This document shows, piece after piece, positions 1 through 9,411 of a stretch of DNA of 64,000 nt. This DNA comes from Oscillospiraceae bacterium (GTDB taxonomy: Bacteria > Bacillota > Clostridia > Oscillospirales > Ruminococcaceae). The notes below the pieces were generated by a model. That model ran no database searches. It had not been told where the DNA came from and worked only from the letters and a program-made list of their open reading frames with translations. Numbering within the stretch: position 1 is the first letter of the stretch; each line of letters opens with the position of its first letter. The DNA lies in NCBI GenBank assembly GCA_015067175.1, contig SVMX01000006.1, positions 62,001-126,000 of the forward strand, given 5' to 3'. The translations under genes were made by a program, and so were the position numbers.

Positions 1-490
1 TCGGTACACCTGCTCTTGCTATCCTCTTGCACACCTTTTCTGCACGAAGCAGGGCAGGGAATGTCTTGGGAACGCTTTCAAGTGTTTCGGTGTAGGTGTC
101 TTGATGCTTTGATTCTTTTTTCAGAGCGTCCCAGTTTTTCAGTACATCATCGCTGCCGCTTACCTTTACCTCGCCGAAAACATGGGGGTGTCTGTAAACA
201 AGCTTCTGACAAATGTCATTGCAAACTTCATCGAACGTGAAATTACCTTGCTCACGCTCTATCTGGGTGTGAAAAACGATCTGCAGCAAAAGGTCGCCAA
301 GCTCTTCGCGAAGCATTTCGGGGCTGTTGTTGTCAATGCCCTCACATACCTCGTAAGTTTCTTCGATAAGATCAGTCCTGATGCTTTCGTGCGTCTGCAC
401 CTTATCCCAAGGACAGCCGTTCTCGGAACGCAGCAGCGCCATTATTTCCAACAGGTCGTTGATGTCATACTTTTCTTTGATTTCAAACAT
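1..490 (-). CDS. mazG: MazG nucleoside triphosphate pyrophosphohydrolase, 3' end cut by window edge
   Basis: The minus strand reads an open frame of about 163 codons from an ATG at 488-490 (preceded by GGAG) to the window edge, so the C-terminal part is missing. The N-terminus is typical of MazG: an NGCPWD motif near residue 25, then LIEETYEV and the metal-binding LREELGDLLLQIVFH stretch (E..E...D type) around residues 42-77, and YRHPHVFG near 100. MazG enzymes hydrolyse non-canonical or excess NTPs to NMP and pyrophosphate in the cytoplasm. It lies directly downstream of a SpoVB-family flippase on the same strand, the same order as yabM-yabN(mazG) in Bacillus. Forward-strand frames over this stretch are shadows. 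Confidence 0.93.
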   Translation of the reverse strand, partial: MFEIKEKYDINDLLEIMALLRSENGCPWDKVQTHESIRTDLIEETYEVCEGIDNNSPEMLREELGDLLLQIVFHTQIEREQGNFTFDEVCNDICQKLVYRHPHVFGEVKVSGSDDVLKNWDALKKESKHQDTYTETLESVPKTFPALLRAEKVCKRIARAGVP

Positions 491-539
491 AAACTTCTCC
501 AAGCCTTTTGTAAAGCCGTTTAAGGCGACCTTTAATATA

Positions 540-2258
540 TTAACCTATTTTTAGGAATTTTGCAAGCCCTTTTGTGAATTTTTTTCGCTTTTGCCGCTTT
601 ATTATTGGACTTGTACGAAAAGAAGATGTAAATATTAGTAATAATATATAAACAATACCGCCTGCTATGATTGGCACAAGCGTTGTTATCAAAGGGTTGT
701 CGCCTGTTTTCAAAGCGGAGCATACTGCTTTTGCCGTCACAGCACAGCCTGCTGAACTTAACAGCGGCTCTATTAGCGGACTTAAAATTTTAATTTGTGG
801 TATAAACTTCTTTGCAGCTATAATACACAGCACCGCCGCAATAAAGTAGCATGAAACAGTGGAAACAGCAGCGCCTGTTATGTTGATCTCAGGAATACTT
901 AACAGTATCGGGTTTAATACAGCTTTTATAACAATTGCTGCAACCATGATAATAAGCGGTATATGTCCTTTGCCTATTGCCTGAAAAACTCCCGTAAAAG
1001 CGGAGGCGATTATCATTCCGAATCCGCCTATACATAATACGATAAAGCTGTTCGTGCATACTGAGATTTCCGCAGCTCTGTCGGAGTAGAGCAGGCTAAG
1101 TATCGGCTCTGCCATCACAGCTGCGCCAAGACACGCAGGCAGACCTATCACAGCTGCGGCTTTTATCAGACCCTCTGTCCTTGCGGTGAGAGCGCTCATG
1201 TCTTTTTTCTCCCACGCCGTTGCTATTTCGGGAATTGCTGTTTTTTCCGTCATTCCCGCAAAAGATGGTATAAGCATGAAAAGCGACATCGCTATGCCTG
1301 TATAGCTGCCGTACATGAAGTTCGCAAGCTCGTCTGCGCTGATACCTCTCGAAAAGACCTCTGGAAACGCTCTTTGAAAATACTGCGGAGCAAGCTCAAC
1401 TGAAGCATTCAGCGTTCTTGTGACTGTCAGCAGATCGACAAAGGAAAAGCAATTCATTATAAGCGCAAACGCTGCTATAGGGATTAGCTCTTTTGCAATC
1501 GAAGTTGAAATGCTTCTTATCCTGTCAACAGCCAAATTGTCTTGTGAAACTCGTTTTTTTCTGCGGTCATGAATAAGCAATGTGATAAGCCCTGCAAGCT
1601 CGCTCAGCGTAACAGCGAGTATTGCTGCGGCGGCAGCCCATGGGAGAGCAGCTTCGTAGACTTCATCGAAGGTGTTGTAGCTGTTGCCTAAAAAGGACAT
1701 TCCGTTGTCATAGCAGTGCTTCGCATAGCCAATGACGCCGTAAGAAAGCGCAAGTCCGATAATTGCGCGTGAAACTGCTTCGGTAACATTTGCGGCAGCG
1801 GTAGGCATTACATTTGATTGCCCTTCGTAATAGCCGCGGATAACCGAGCCTATGCAGCAGAAAAGAACTGCGGGCGATATTGCCTTCAGTGCCGCGGAGC
1901 TTTGGGGAGAGCAGGCTATATTAGCAGCGAAAAAGCCCGACAGCAGCAGTATAAGCAGCATTCCTGCAAAGCCTACCATCGTAAACAAAAGCAGCGCCGT
2001 CTTTTTTGTGCGAACTGCATTCTGCTCGCGTCCGAGTGCAAGGTTTTTTGCTGTCAGCCGCATCATCACCGTCGGAACTCCCGCCGCTGTCAGCGCGAAT
2101 ATCGGTGAGTAAAGACCGTATGCTGTTGAAAAATAGCCCATTCCTGTGCCGCCCAAAACATTTGCAAGAGGTATTTTGAAAACTGCTCCGACTATTTTAG
2201 TTACTGCCATCGCTGAAAAAAGCAGCGCTGTGTTTTTTATATAAGTTTTGTTTGTCAT
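540..2258 (-). CDS. SpoVB/YabM-family polysaccharide (lipid-linked) flippase
   Basis: A 572-aa polytopic membrane protein of the MOP/MATE-like polysaccharide flippase superfamily with about 14 hydrophobic segments. Near the start it has ALLFSAMAVTKIVGAVFKIP and then GTGMGYFSTAYGLYSPIFAL, the usual signature of the SpoVB/YabM/MurJ-like group. SpoVB is needed for spore cortex synthesis and family members flip lipid-linked precursors across the cytoplasmic membrane. The position just upstream of mazG on the same strand matches the Bacillus yabM-yabN pair, so YabM-like is as likely as SpoVB proper. The basic tail (residues 550-572) is cytoplasmic. The start ATG has AAAGGACAG upstream. Confidence 0.85.
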   Translation of the reverse strand: MTNKTYIKNTALLFSAMAVTKIVGAVFKIPLANVLGGTGMGYFSTAYGLYSPIFALTAAGVPTVMMRLTAKNLALGREQNAVRTKKTALLLFTMVGFAGMLLILLLSGFFAANIACSPQSSAALKAISPAVLFCCIGSVIRGYYEGQSNVMPTAAANVTEAVSRAIIGLALSYGVIGYAKHCYDNGMSFLGNSYNTFDEVYEAALPWAAAAAILAVTLSELAGLITLLIHDRRKKRVSQDNLAVDRIRSISTSIAKELIPIAAFALIMNCFSFVDLLTVTRTLNASVELAPQYFQRAFPEVFSRGISADELANFMYGSYTGIAMSLFMLIPSFAGMTEKTAIPEIATAWEKKDMSALTARTEGLIKAAAVIGLPACLGAAVMAEPILSLLYSDRAAEISVCTNSFIVLCIGGFGMIIASAFTGVFQAIGKGHIPLIIMVAAIVIKAVLNPILLSIPEINITGAAVSTVSCYFIAAVLCIIAAKKFIPQIKILSPLIEPLLSSAGCAVTAKAVCSALKTGDNPLITTLVPIIAGGIVYILLLIFTSSFRTSPIIKRQKRKKFTKGLAKFLKIG

Positions 2259-2309
2259 AGCTTCACTGTCCTTTCTTGCTAAATTTTATTACAAAGGACA
2301 AGGGATTAT

Positions 2310-2343
2310 GATTTGTAACGTATTTCCGTAAGCTTCATATAAT
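2310..2343 (+). promoter_or_regulatory. candidate sigma-E-type promoter of the cotJ operon
   Basis: CATATAAT at 2336-2343 resembles the -10 element of mother-cell sigma-E promoters (CATA-rich) and lies 43 bases before the cotJA start. The cotJ operon of Bacillus is sigma-E dependent. The -35 region (around 2315-2321) is weak, so this rests on the -10 element and on what is known of the operon. Confidence 0.4.
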
Positions 2344-2385
2344 AAGTTAGCCACAAGGGCTGTAACTCATGAAAGGAGGACGATC

Positions 2386-2559
2386 ATGGATCACACAAAC
2401 AAAAAGCCGCTTTCCGTGAGAGCGGGCTATGCTTATGTTCCCGTACAGCGTCTTGATAAGGTGTACTCACCCAATAAGGCATTAAAAGCGGGAACCATTT
2501 TCCCTGAGCTTAATATTACTATTGAAGAGTACGAGAGGGGGCTGTACAATGGTAAATAA
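2386..2559 (+). CDS. cotJA: Spore coat-associated protein CotJA
   Basis: A 57-aa protein starting at an ATG with a strong AGGAGG nine bases upstream (GAAAGGAGGACGATC). The core reads AYVPVQRLDKVYSPNKALKAG, then TIFPELN, matching CotJA, whose hallmark is a Y-x-P-x-Q-x-L start and a GT-(L/I)-FPEL motif. It is the first gene of cotJA-cotJB-cotJC, a mother-cell operon for an inner-coat or spore-surface complex. The last four codons overlap the cotJB start (2549), which suggests translational coupling. The protein is short but complete. Confidence 0.9.
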   Translation: MDHTNKKPLSVRAGYAYVPVQRLDKVYSPNKALKAGTIFPELNITIEEYERGLYNGK

Positions 2560-2869
2560 TTTCAACTATAACCGTTCCTCGCAGCCTAAGCAGCATATGG
2601 CATCGAAGCCCGGCAATAGCAATGCAAGCTGCGAAGAGCTTATGCGCGCTATTATGGAAGCCGATTTCTTTGCACAGGATCTGAAGCTGTATCTTGACAC
2701 TCACCCTGATGATATGCGCGCGGTAGAGATGTACCACGAGGCTTGCAAGCAGTACAAGGCGTGCAAGGCTGCATTTGAGGATTGCTTCTATCCGCTTACT
2801 GCGTGCAGTGCAGGCAAGGACGGCGAATGGGATTGGCTTGACGGCGTTTGGCCGCCTAAGAGCGTTTAA
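2549..2869 (+). CDS. cotJB: Spore coat protein CotJB
   Basis: A 106-aa protein. The start at 2549 is chosen because GAGAGGGGG lies just upstream and because it overlaps the cotJA stop; the frame is open further upstream but that stretch is cotJA coding. The family pattern is clear: a helical region with FFAQDLKLYLDTHP, then the C-terminal WDWLDGVWPPKS block that is typical of CotJB. It has an N-terminal low-complexity tail of about 25 residues. CotJB is a small coat component of unknown biochemical activity that travels with CotJC. The next gene, cotJC, starts 14 bases downstream. Confidence 0.92.
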   Translation: MVNNFNYNRSSQPKQHMASKPGNSNASCEELMRAIMEADFFAQDLKLYLDTHPDDMRAVEMYHEACKQYKACKAAFEDCFYPLTACSAGKDGEWDWLDGVWPPKSV

Positions 2870-2883
2870 TTGGGGGTGAGATA

Positions 2884-3444
2884 ATGTTTATTTTTGAGAA
2901 GAGAACTCAAATTCCTGTGTGCATTAAAAACCGCAATCCAAAGCTTGCGGGTATTATTCTTAGCCAGTACGGCGGTCCTGACGGTGAGCTTGCCGCTTCT
3001 CTCAGATATCTCTCGCAGAGATTTACTATGCCCGATAACATAGGCAAGGCTTTGCTTACGGATATCGGCACCGAAGAACTTGCGCATTTGGAGATAATCG
3101 GCAGCGTTGTCGGACAGCTTACAGACGGCGAGGGCGCAAAGAGCTTTGACCGCTACGGTAAGGGCGACTACTACGTTGACCATGCAAACGGCGTTTATGC
3201 TGCAAATGCGGCAGGCGTACCTTTTACGGCGTCGTACATTCAGACCAAGGCTGACCCCATTGCCGATCTTGTAGAAAATCTTGCTGCTGAGCAAAAGGCG
3301 CGCGCTACCTATGACAATATCCTCAGGCTTTCCGATGACCCTGATGTAAACGAGGTCATGAAATTCCTGCGCGAGCGTGAGGTAGTTCATTTCCAGCGCT
3401 TCGGCGAGCTTCTGAACATCTACCAAGAAAAAATAAAGTGCTGA
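2884..3444 (+). CDS. cotJC: CotJC, manganese-catalase-like spore coat protein
   Basis: A 186-aa ferritin-like four-helix protein of the manganese catalase family. Likely metal ligands are E35 (GPDGEL), the EELAHLE motif near residues 63-69 and the late REVVHFQ motif near residues 165-171, which fits the usual Glu/His di-metal site. It ends the cotJABC operon, with GGGGTGAG as ribosome-binding site and a hairpin terminator after it. Family members remove hydrogen peroxide; in spores the protein sits in the coat. Length is normal for CotJC (about 190 aa). Confidence 0.93.
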   Translation: MFIFEKRTQIPVCIKNRNPKLAGIILSQYGGPDGELAASLRYLSQRFTMPDNIGKALLTDIGTEELAHLEIIGSVVGQLTDGEGAKSFDRYGKGDYYVDHANGVYAANAAGVPFTASYIQTKADPIADLVENLAAEQKARATYDNILRLSDDPDVNEVMKFLREREVVHFQRFGELLNIYQEKIKC

Positions 3445-3464
3445 TGTAGTAAGCGTATAAATAA

Positions 3465-3504
3465 AGACCTGAGAGGCACAATTGCTTTCTCAGGTCTGTT
3501 TTTA
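3465..3504 (+). terminator. Rho-independent terminator after cotJC
   Basis: A 10-bp inverted repeat (AGACCTGAGA at 3465-3474 with TCTCAGGTCT at 3488-3497) is followed by a T-rich run on the plus strand. It sits between the convergent cotJC and DUF4364 genes and may serve both. Confidence 0.85.
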
Positions 3505-4044
3505 TTCGAAATATTTGTCAAGATACGCGCTGAATTTCGCAGGGTCGCTTTTTATCTTGTCCTTAATTTTCTCCGCACCTTCCTTATCACCCGTGAAGAT
3601 GTTGAGATAATACTTCTGCTTACCTGTACCGCTGTCCTTGATTGAAATACCTATGGTACAGGAGCCGTCCTCTTTTTCGGCATATCGCACGGCATACAGC
3701 GAGCCTTTTTTCATGGCGTCGCGTGTGTAGACCTTAACAGCCTCTTCAAACATCTTTTCGCGGATAGAAGCAGGCAGAGTATTTCCAAACTCGCGCGCCG
3801 CCTGAACTCCAAGCTTTGTGTTGGAGTATATAAGGTCGCCGTCAAGCTCCTCAACAACACATAGGCGTTCTTCTATACCGTCTAGTGCTTCGCAAAGGTC
3901 GAAGTAGTTCACTGCTTGCTCAAGTGAGGTTATCTCAATAAGCTGCTGCTTTTTCAGCGGACAGCCAAGCGAATATATGAGGTGACAGACAAGTATTCGT
4001 ATTGAGTTTATGTCCGTCACCGTTATTCTTGGAATGGTGTTCAT
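3502..4044 (-). CDS. DUF4364 family protein
   Basis: A 180-aa protein resembling DUF4364, a Firmicutes family with an N-terminal winged-helix-like region (residues 1-80, DINSIRILVCHLIYSLGCPL) followed by an alpha/beta domain. The function is not established; it is usually annotated as a hypothetical regulator. It is the last gene of the leftward aroB-aroA-aroC run and follows aroC by 25 bases, so it is probably co-transcribed with the shikimate genes. Nothing suggests a direct catalytic role in that pathway. The family assignment is by overall pattern, not by a decisive motif. Confidence 0.65.
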   Translation of the reverse strand: MNTIPRITVTDINSIRILVCHLIYSLGCPLKKQQLIEITSLEQAVNYFDLCEALDGIEERLCVVEELDGDLIYSNTKLGVQAAREFGNTLPASIREKMFEEAVKVYTRDAMKKGSLYAVRYAEKEDGSCTIGISIKDSGTGKQKYYLNIFTGDKEGAEKIKDKIKSDPAKFSAYLDKYFE

Positions 4045-4069
4045 ATATTTTCCCCTTAATTATGTATGT

Positions 4070-5158
4070 TTATATATTGATGTTGTCGATAAGCGCAGAC
4101 AAAAGCGCGATATTCATTGCGGATTCAACGCAAGGAACAGCTCTATGAACTACGCAAGGGTCGTGTCTGCCTTTAATGATAAGTTCCTCGTCTGTCATTG
4201 TTTTGAAATCAACGCTTTTCTGCGGACGAGCTATCGAGGGAGTAGGCTTAAAGGCAGCTCTGAAGATAATGGGCATTCCTGAGCTTATACCGCCGAGTAT
4301 ACCGCCGTGATTGTTTGTAAGTGTAGTGACTGCGCCGTCTTTCATAGCAAACGCGTCGTTGTTCTCACTTCCGAAAAGCTCAGTGCAGCCAAAGCCGTTT
4401 CCGAACTCAATACCCTTAACAGCGGGAATTGCAAAGACCAACCTTGATATTATGTTTTCAAGCCCGTCCATCATTGGTGAGCCAATACCTGCGGGGAAAC
4501 CTACCGCGGCACATTCAACAACGCCGCCTACGCTGTCAAGCGATTCGCGGGCACTGTTTATCAGCTCGCGCATTTTTTCCTCAGCTTCGTTAGAAAGGAC
4601 AGGGAAACTGCGAGATTTAACAGCTTCAAGCTGCTCAGCTGTAATATTTACGGGGTCGAAGCTTTCGTCTTTTATGTTCTTTACGGAAGCTATATGAGCG
4701 CCCGTTGTAATGCCTCTGTGTTCAAGTATCTGCGAGCAAACCGCACCTGCAAAAACAAGCGGAGCAGTAATCCTGCCCGAAAAATGTCCGCCACCGCGTG
4801 GGTCGTTTGCGCCGTTATAGCGCAGATAGCCTGTGTAGTCAGCATGAGCGGGACGCGCGATATGAGAAATGTTTCCGTAATCACTTGAGTGCTGGTCGCT
4901 GTTCATTATCACAGCGCACAGGGGAGTGCCTGTAGTCTTGCCGTTATACAAACCTGACAGTATTTCGGGAATATCCTTTTCGCTGCGCGTGGTGCTCATT
5001 CCGTCCTTTTTGGGAGCGCGACGCGCCATAAATTCTGCTATCTTATCAAGGTCTAGCTCTTCGCCCGCGGGGAGGTTATCCAGTATAACACCGATACCCT
5101 TGCCGTGCGACTCGCCGAAAAGAGATACTTTAATACCACCGTTAAATAATGACGACAT
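4070..5158 (-). CDS. aroC: Chorismate synthase AroC
   Basis: A 362-aa protein for the last shikimate step, conversion of 5-enolpyruvylshikimate-3-phosphate to chorismate using reduced FMN. The signatures are present: GESHGKGIGVILDNLPAG near the N-terminus, RPAHADYTGYLRY and DPRGGGHFSGR (residues about 95-130), and GILGGISSGMPI followed by a RHDPCVV block near the C-terminus. The start at 5158 is preferred over a longer frame because GGAGGTG precedes it. It overlaps the end of aroA by 17 bases, so the two are probably translationally coupled. Confidence 0.96.
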   Translation of the reverse strand: MSSLFNGGIKVSLFGESHGKGIGVILDNLPAGEELDLDKIAEFMARRAPKKDGMSTTRSEKDIPEILSGLYNGKTTGTPLCAVIMNSDQHSSDYGNISHIARPAHADYTGYLRYNGANDPRGGGHFSGRITAPLVFAGAVCSQILEHRGITTGAHIASVKNIKDESFDPVNITAEQLEAVKSRSFPVLSNEAEEKMRELINSARESLDSVGGVVECAAVGFPAGIGSPMMDGLENIISRLVFAIPAVKGIEFGNGFGCTELFGSENNDAFAMKDGAVTTLTNNHGGILGGISSGMPIIFRAAFKPTPSIARPQKSVDFKTMTDEELIIKGRHDPCVVHRAVPCVESAMNIALLSALIDNINI

Positions 5159-6368
5159 CGTATTCACCTCCGATGGAACGGAAATCCTCAAAGAATGTGG
5201 GATAGGATTTTGCTACACATTCAGCGTCAGTGATGGTCAGCTTGTCGGTGCAGCGCTGAGATGCGATAGCAAGCGACATAGCGATCCTGTGGTCGTTGAA
5301 GCTGCTGCATACACCGCCCGAAAGCTCCTTGACGCCCACTATTTCCAGCTCGTCATTTACAATAGTAACGTTCGCGCCGAGAGAGTTAAGAACTGTAGAA
5401 ATGGACTCAAGTCTGTCACTTTCCTTAATACGCAGACGCTTACAGCCGCGTATATATGATGTGCCGTCCGCAAAAGCGGCAAGCACGGTGAGAATAGGCA
5501 CAAGGTCGGGAATGTCAGAAGCGTCGATATCAAACCCCGAATAATTGTCACCTATTTTTATCATCTTTTCGATTATGTCGAATATTGCACGGTCGCCCTG
5601 AACACTGTTCGGATTTATTCCAAGCAGTGTGAGATCGCTGCCGATCTGGTTTGCAACCGCAAAGAAAGCTGCCTGAGAGCAGTCGCCCTCCACGTTGTAG
5701 CTGGAGGCTTTATATTCCTGTATGCCCTTAACGGTGTAATTGCCGTTAAACTCCAGTGTTTCAACGCCGTGGTCTTTCATGCACTGGATAGTAATATCTG
5801 CGTAAGGCTTGGATTGCAGGGGAGAGGTCATAACGATGGTGCTGCTTCCCTCAATAAGCGGAAGTGCGAACAGCAGACCTGTGATGAACTGCGATGAAAC
5901 ATCACCTGGCATAGAGAAAACTCCGCTTGTGAGCTTGCCCTTGATGTGATAAGGCATTTCCGAGGAAATAAACTCGACTCCGTGTTTTTTAAACTCCTCG
6001 ATATAGGGCGTTATAGGACGTGTCGGAAGCTTTCCGCAGCCCGTGAAAACAGCCTCAACGCCGAGAGCAGCGGCAACAGGAATGAGAAAACGCAGTGTTG
6101 AGCCTGACTCTCTGCAATTTATCTCCGCGTATTTCGGTGGGTTTCTGATACCTTTGACGTAGGTCACGCCGTCTTCAGTGCGTATCTCAGCGCCGAGCGC
6201 AGTCAAGGCCTCGCAGGTAGCATCAATGTCCTCACAGCCGAGCAGGTCGGTGATCAGCGATTCGCCTTTTGAAAGTGCCGCACATATAAGCGCGCGGTGA
6301 GAAAAGCTTTTAGACGGAGGTATGCGTATCTCGCCCGAAAGGGTGTTTGGTGTTATTTCTATGTTCAT
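5142..6368 (-). CDS. aroA: 3-phosphoshikimate 1-carboxyvinyltransferase (EPSP synthase) AroA
   Basis: A 408-aa EPSP synthase that joins PEP to shikimate-3-phosphate. It shows the substrate-binding PPSKSFSHRALI motif near residue 17, ESGSTLRFLIP near 85-96, RPITPYIEEF (phosphate-binding loop region) and the late KESDRLESIS motif (about residue 315), all diagnostic. The Ser-rich SKS and the missing classic LGNAGTAxRPL loop (here CRESGSTLRFL) are typical of the class II, Gram-positive type. It sits 9 bases downstream of aroB and overlaps aroC. Confidence 0.96.
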   Translation of the reverse strand: MNIEITPNTLSGEIRIPPSKSFSHRALICAALSKGESLITDLLGCEDIDATCEALTALGAEIRTEDGVTYVKGIRNPPKYAEINCRESGSTLRFLIPVAAALGVEAVFTGCGKLPTRPITPYIEEFKKHGVEFISSEMPYHIKGKLTSGVFSMPGDVSSQFITGLLFALPLIEGSSTIVMTSPLQSKPYADITIQCMKDHGVETLEFNGNYTVKGIQEYKASSYNVEGDCSQAAFFAVANQIGSDLTLLGINPNSVQGDRAIFDIIEKMIKIGDNYSGFDIDASDIPDLVPILTVLAAFADGTSYIRGCKRLRIKESDRLESISTVLNSLGANVTIVNDELEIVGVKELSGGVCSSFNDHRIAMSLAIASQRCTDKLTITDAECVAKSYPTFFEDFRSIGGEYDVVII

Positions 6369-6377
6369 ATTATCTCC

Positions 6378-7430
6378 TTAAAGAACTCCGAGAAAGGCGG
6401 CGTATTCGTCTATTGTCATTTTATCTACCTTGCTTTCGCCTATGTCAGAGCAAATAATTATATCTATTCCCGAGCTGCTGCGCTTTTTGTCGCCGAGGGA
6501 ATACTTGTATAGTATATTCATATCAATGTCAGTGGTACAAGGAAGCGCACATTTTTCGAGCAGCTTATCAAGCTTAGCGGAAGTACCTGCATGGCAGATA
6601 CCCTTACTTTCTGCAATATGAGTGAAAACGCTCATGCCGATAGCAACGGCGTAGCCGTGTGTGATCCCGCTGAAGTTATAGTGTTTCTCGATAGCGTGAC
6701 CAAGCGTATGACCGAAATTAAGCAGGGCGCGCTCGCCTCTGTCAAACTCATCGTTTGCAACGACCTGCGCTTTTATTGAAACGCAGCGCTTGATTATATC
6801 GGGCATATTGCTTTTTATATCCTGCTCGCAAAGCAAGTCGAAAAGCTCTTTTGACCTTATCATACCATATTTTACGACCTCAGCCATGCCGTCTGCGAAA
6901 AATTCAGGCGTGAGGGTATCTAACGTGTCGGTATCGCAAATTACAAGGCTGGGCTGATGGAAAGCGCCAACAAGGTTTTTTCCGCCCGAAATATCTACGG
7001 CGGTCTTTCCGCCGACAGAGCTATCGACCTGCGACAGTACAGTAGTTGGTATCTGTATGAACTCAATGCCGCGCATATATGTCGCAGCGGCAAAGCCTGT
7101 AAGGTCGCCTACAACGCCGCCGCCTAAAGCAATAAGAATATCAGAACGTGTGAATCCGTTCTCCGCAAGGAAATCGTAGAGCTTCAGAAGAACAGAATGA
7201 GATTTTGAAGCTTCTCCATGGGGAAAAACAAACTTCACTACCGTAAAACCTGCTTTTTCGAACGATTTTACAGCTCTTTCTCCGTAATAGCGGTCTACAT
7301 TATCATCAGTGACGATAGCTGCCTTGCGTGCCTTTACAGCCTTAGCAGAAAGCTCTCCGCAGTTGTCGAGCAGACCCTTACCTATTAGAATATCATAGCA
7401 TTTGCTTGCTTTTACATTAACTGTCTCCAA
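6378..7430 (-). CDS. aroB: 3-dehydroquinate synthase AroB (TTG start)
   Basis: A 350-aa NAD- and metal-dependent enzyme making dehydroquinate from DAHP. Typical motifs are GGGVVGDLTGFAAATYMRG (about residues 103-121), QVDSSVGGKTAVD and the metal-binding NFGHTLGHAIEKH (about 240-252). The reading frame begins with TTG at 7430, with AAAAGGAG eight bases upstream and no in-frame ATG close by, so a TTG start is chosen. It is the first gene of the aro operon. A consensus promoter (7467-7495) drives it. Confidence 0.95.
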   Translation of the reverse strand: METVNVKASKCYDILIGKGLLDNCGELSAKAVKARKAAIVTDDNVDRYYGERAVKSFEKAGFTVVKFVFPHGEASKSHSVLLKLYDFLAENGFTRSDILIALGGGVVGDLTGFAAATYMRGIEFIQIPTTVLSQVDSSVGGKTAVDISGGKNLVGAFHQPSLVICDTDTLDTLTPEFFADGMAEVVKYGMIRSKELFDLLCEQDIKSNMPDIIKRCVSIKAQVVANDEFDRGERALLNFGHTLGHAIEKHYNFSGITHGYAVAIGMSVFTHIAESKGICHAGTSAKLDKLLEKCALPCTTDIDMNILYKYSLGDKKRSSSGIDIIICSDIGESKVDKMTIDEYAAFLGVL

Positions 7431-7466
7431 AAAAAACGCTCCTTTTAATCGTAAATATACATATTA

Positions 7467-7495
7467 ATTTTAATTCATTTTGACGTAAATGTCAA
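7467..7495 (-). promoter_or_regulatory. sigma-A promoter of the aroBAC operon
   Basis: On the minus strand, TTGACA (7490-7495) and TAAAAT (7467-7472) are separated by 17 bases, 37 bases before the aroB start. Confidence 0.8.
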
Positions 7496-7577
7496 TAAGA
7501 TAATGCTATATTCGTCTAAATTACCAACAATTTTTATGGTTTAACGTTATAAATCGCTAAAATTTGTGTTCAACCAC

Positions 7578-7606
7578 TTTACAGTGCTGAAATTTAGTGG
7601 TATAAT
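7578..7606 (+). promoter_or_regulatory. sigma-A promoter of the leuCDB operon
   Basis: TTTACA (7578-7583) and TATAAT (7601-7606) with a 17-base spacer, 30 bases before leuC. The leader is too short for a T-box or attenuator, so leucine control, if any, must act elsewhere. Confidence 0.85.
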
Positions 7607-7635
7607 AACTGCATAAGAAAAAAGGAGGCTTTTTT

Positions 7636-8898
7636 ATGGGCATGACAATGACTCAGAAGATACTTGCTAAGCACGCAGGACTTGACAGCGTTGTTGAAGG
7701 TCAGTTAATACGCGCAAAGCTTGATATGGTGCTTGGAAATGATATAACCAGCCCTGTTGCGATCAACGAGTTTGAGAAGATCGGGTTTGACGGGGTTTTT
7801 GACAAAGCGAAGATATCACTTGTTATGGATCACTTCACTCCTAATAAGGATATAAAGGCTGCAAAGCAGTGTCAGCAGTGCCGCGGTTTTGCAGAAAAGT
7901 ATGACATTATAAACTATTACGACGTGGGCGAAGTTGGTGTTGAGCACGCGCTTCTTCCCGAAAAGGGTCTGGTCGTGCCGTCTGACTGCGTTATCGGCGC
8001 TGACAGCCATACCTGCACCTACGGCGCACTCGGTGCTTTCTCCACAGGCGTTGGCTCTACTGATATGGCTGCAGGAATGGCGACAGGCGAAGCTTGGTTC
8101 AAGGTGCCGTCTGCAATAAAGTTCAATCTTACGGGCAAGCTTGGAAAATGGGTATCGGGCAAGGATGTTATTCTGCATATTATCGGTATGATTGGCGTTG
8201 ACGGTGCTCTGTACAAGTCTATGGAGTTTTCGGGCGAGGGACTTAAAAGCCTTTCTATGGACGACAGACTTTGCATGGCTAATATGGCTATTGAAGCAGG
8301 CGCAAAGAACGGCATTTTCGAGGTAGATGACATTACGCTTGAATATGTAAAGGGAAGAACAGACCGCAGCTTTGAAGTGATGAAAGCCGATGATGACGCT
8401 CATTATGAACGCGTTATCGACATTGACCTTTCTGCGATAAGACCCACTGTGGCTTTTCCGCATCTTCCCGAGAACACAAAGACCATTGATGAGGCTGAAA
8501 AGCTTAATATTAAGATAGATCAGGTCGTTATCGGCTCGTGTACCAACGGACGCTACTCCGACCTTGAAGCTGCAGCTGCAGTTGTTAAGGGTAAAAAAGT
8601 TGCAAAGGGCGTGCGTGCTATTGTTATACCTGCAACACAGCAGATATATCTTGACGCGCTGAGAAACGGACTTCTTGAAATTTTCGTTGAGGCAGGAATG
8701 GCTGTGTCTGCACCGACCTGCGGTCCTTGTCTTGGCGGACATATGGGCATACTCGCGCCGAATGAAAGAGCAGTTGCTACAACCAATCGTAATTTTGTGG
8801 GTAGAATGGGAGATACCACATCTGAGGTGTATCTCGCAAGCCCTGCGATAGCTGCCGCAAGTGCGCTGACAGGCTATATTTCGGGCATTAAGGAATAA
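7636..8898 (+). CDS. leuC: 3-isopropylmalate dehydratase large subunit LeuC
   Basis: A 420-aa aconitase-superfamily subunit that binds a [4Fe-4S] cluster and isomerises isopropylmalate in leucine synthesis. Visible motifs: [31 protein letters not shown] (about residues 115-137), the cluster cysteine in [10 protein letters not shown] and the CGPCLGG pair near residue 360. The length fits the archaeal/clostridial short LeuC type (about 420 aa). AAAAGGAGG precedes the start. The small subunit leuD follows by 15 bases, and the two form a heterodimer. Confidence 0.96.
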   Translation: MGMTMTQKILAKHAGLDSVVEGQLIRAKLDMVLGNDITSPVAINEFEKIGFDGVFDKAKISLVMDHFTPNKDIKAAKQCQQCRGFAEKYDIINYYDVGEVGVEHALLPEKGLVVPSDCVIGADSHTCTYGALGAFSTGVGSTDMAAGMATGEAWFKVPSAIKFNLTGKLGKWVSGKDVILHIIGMIGVDGALYKSMEFSGEGLKSLSMDDRLCMANMAIEAGAKNGIFEVDDITLEYVKGRTDRSFEVMKADDDAHYERVIDIDLSAIRPTVAFPHLPENTKTIDEAEKLNIKIDQVVIGSCTNGRYSDLEAAAAVVKGKKVAKGVRAIVIPATQQIYLDALRNGLLEIFVEAGMAVSAPTCGPCLGGHMGILAPNERAVATTNRNFVGRMGDTTSEVYLASPAIAAASALTGYISGIKE

Positions 8899-8913
8899 GG
8901 AGGTAATATAAAA

Positions 8914-9396
8914 ATGAATGCACATGGAATCGTACATAAATACGGAGATAATGTTGACACAGATGTAATTATCCCCGCAAGATACCTCAATACCTCCGAC
9001 CACAAGGAGCTTGCTTCTCACTGCATGGAGGATATCGACAAGGAGTTTGTGAATAAGGTTAAAGAAGGCGATATAATCGTTGCAGAGATGAACTTTGGCT
9101 GCGGCAGCTCGCGTGAACACGCGCCAATTGCTATCAAAGCAAGCGGAATAAGCTGTGTTATCGCCTCTACATTTGCGCGCATATTTTATCGTAATGCAAT
9201 TAATATCGGTTTGCCGATTCTTGAGTGTGATGAAGCTGCAAAAGACATCAGCGCAGGCGATGAGGTAGATATAGATTTTGATACGGGTGTGATAACGAAT
9301 GTTACAAAGGGCAAGACCTATCAGGCGCAGCCTTTTCCCGAATTTATCAAGGATATCATCAACAAGGGCGGACTTTTGAAGTCGCTCAAGGGTTAA
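8914..9396 (+). CDS. leuD: 3-isopropylmalate dehydratase small subunit LeuD
   Basis: A 160-aa swivel-domain subunit of isopropylmalate isomerase. It has the expected [14 protein letters not shown] start and the substrate-binding [10 protein letters not shown] motif near residue 62, then [18 protein letters not shown]. Length and motifs match the small LeuD partner of the 420-aa LeuC type. It is preceded by AAGGAGG and sits between leuC and leuB in one operon. Confidence 0.96.
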   Translation: MNAHGIVHKYGDNVDTDVIIPARYLNTSDHKELASHCMEDIDKEFVNKVKEGDIIVAEMNFGCGSSREHAPIAIKASGISCVIASTFARIFYRNAINIGLPILECDEAAKDISAGDEVDIDFDTGVITNVTKGKTYQAQPFPEFIKDIINKGGLLKSLKG

Positions 9397-9411
9397 GAAA
9401 GGAACAGCATC

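Noticed and set aside
16-523. Forward-strand frames over the left edge
   Set aside because: They are shadows of the minus-strand mazG, whose frame is open to the edge and carries MazG motifs.
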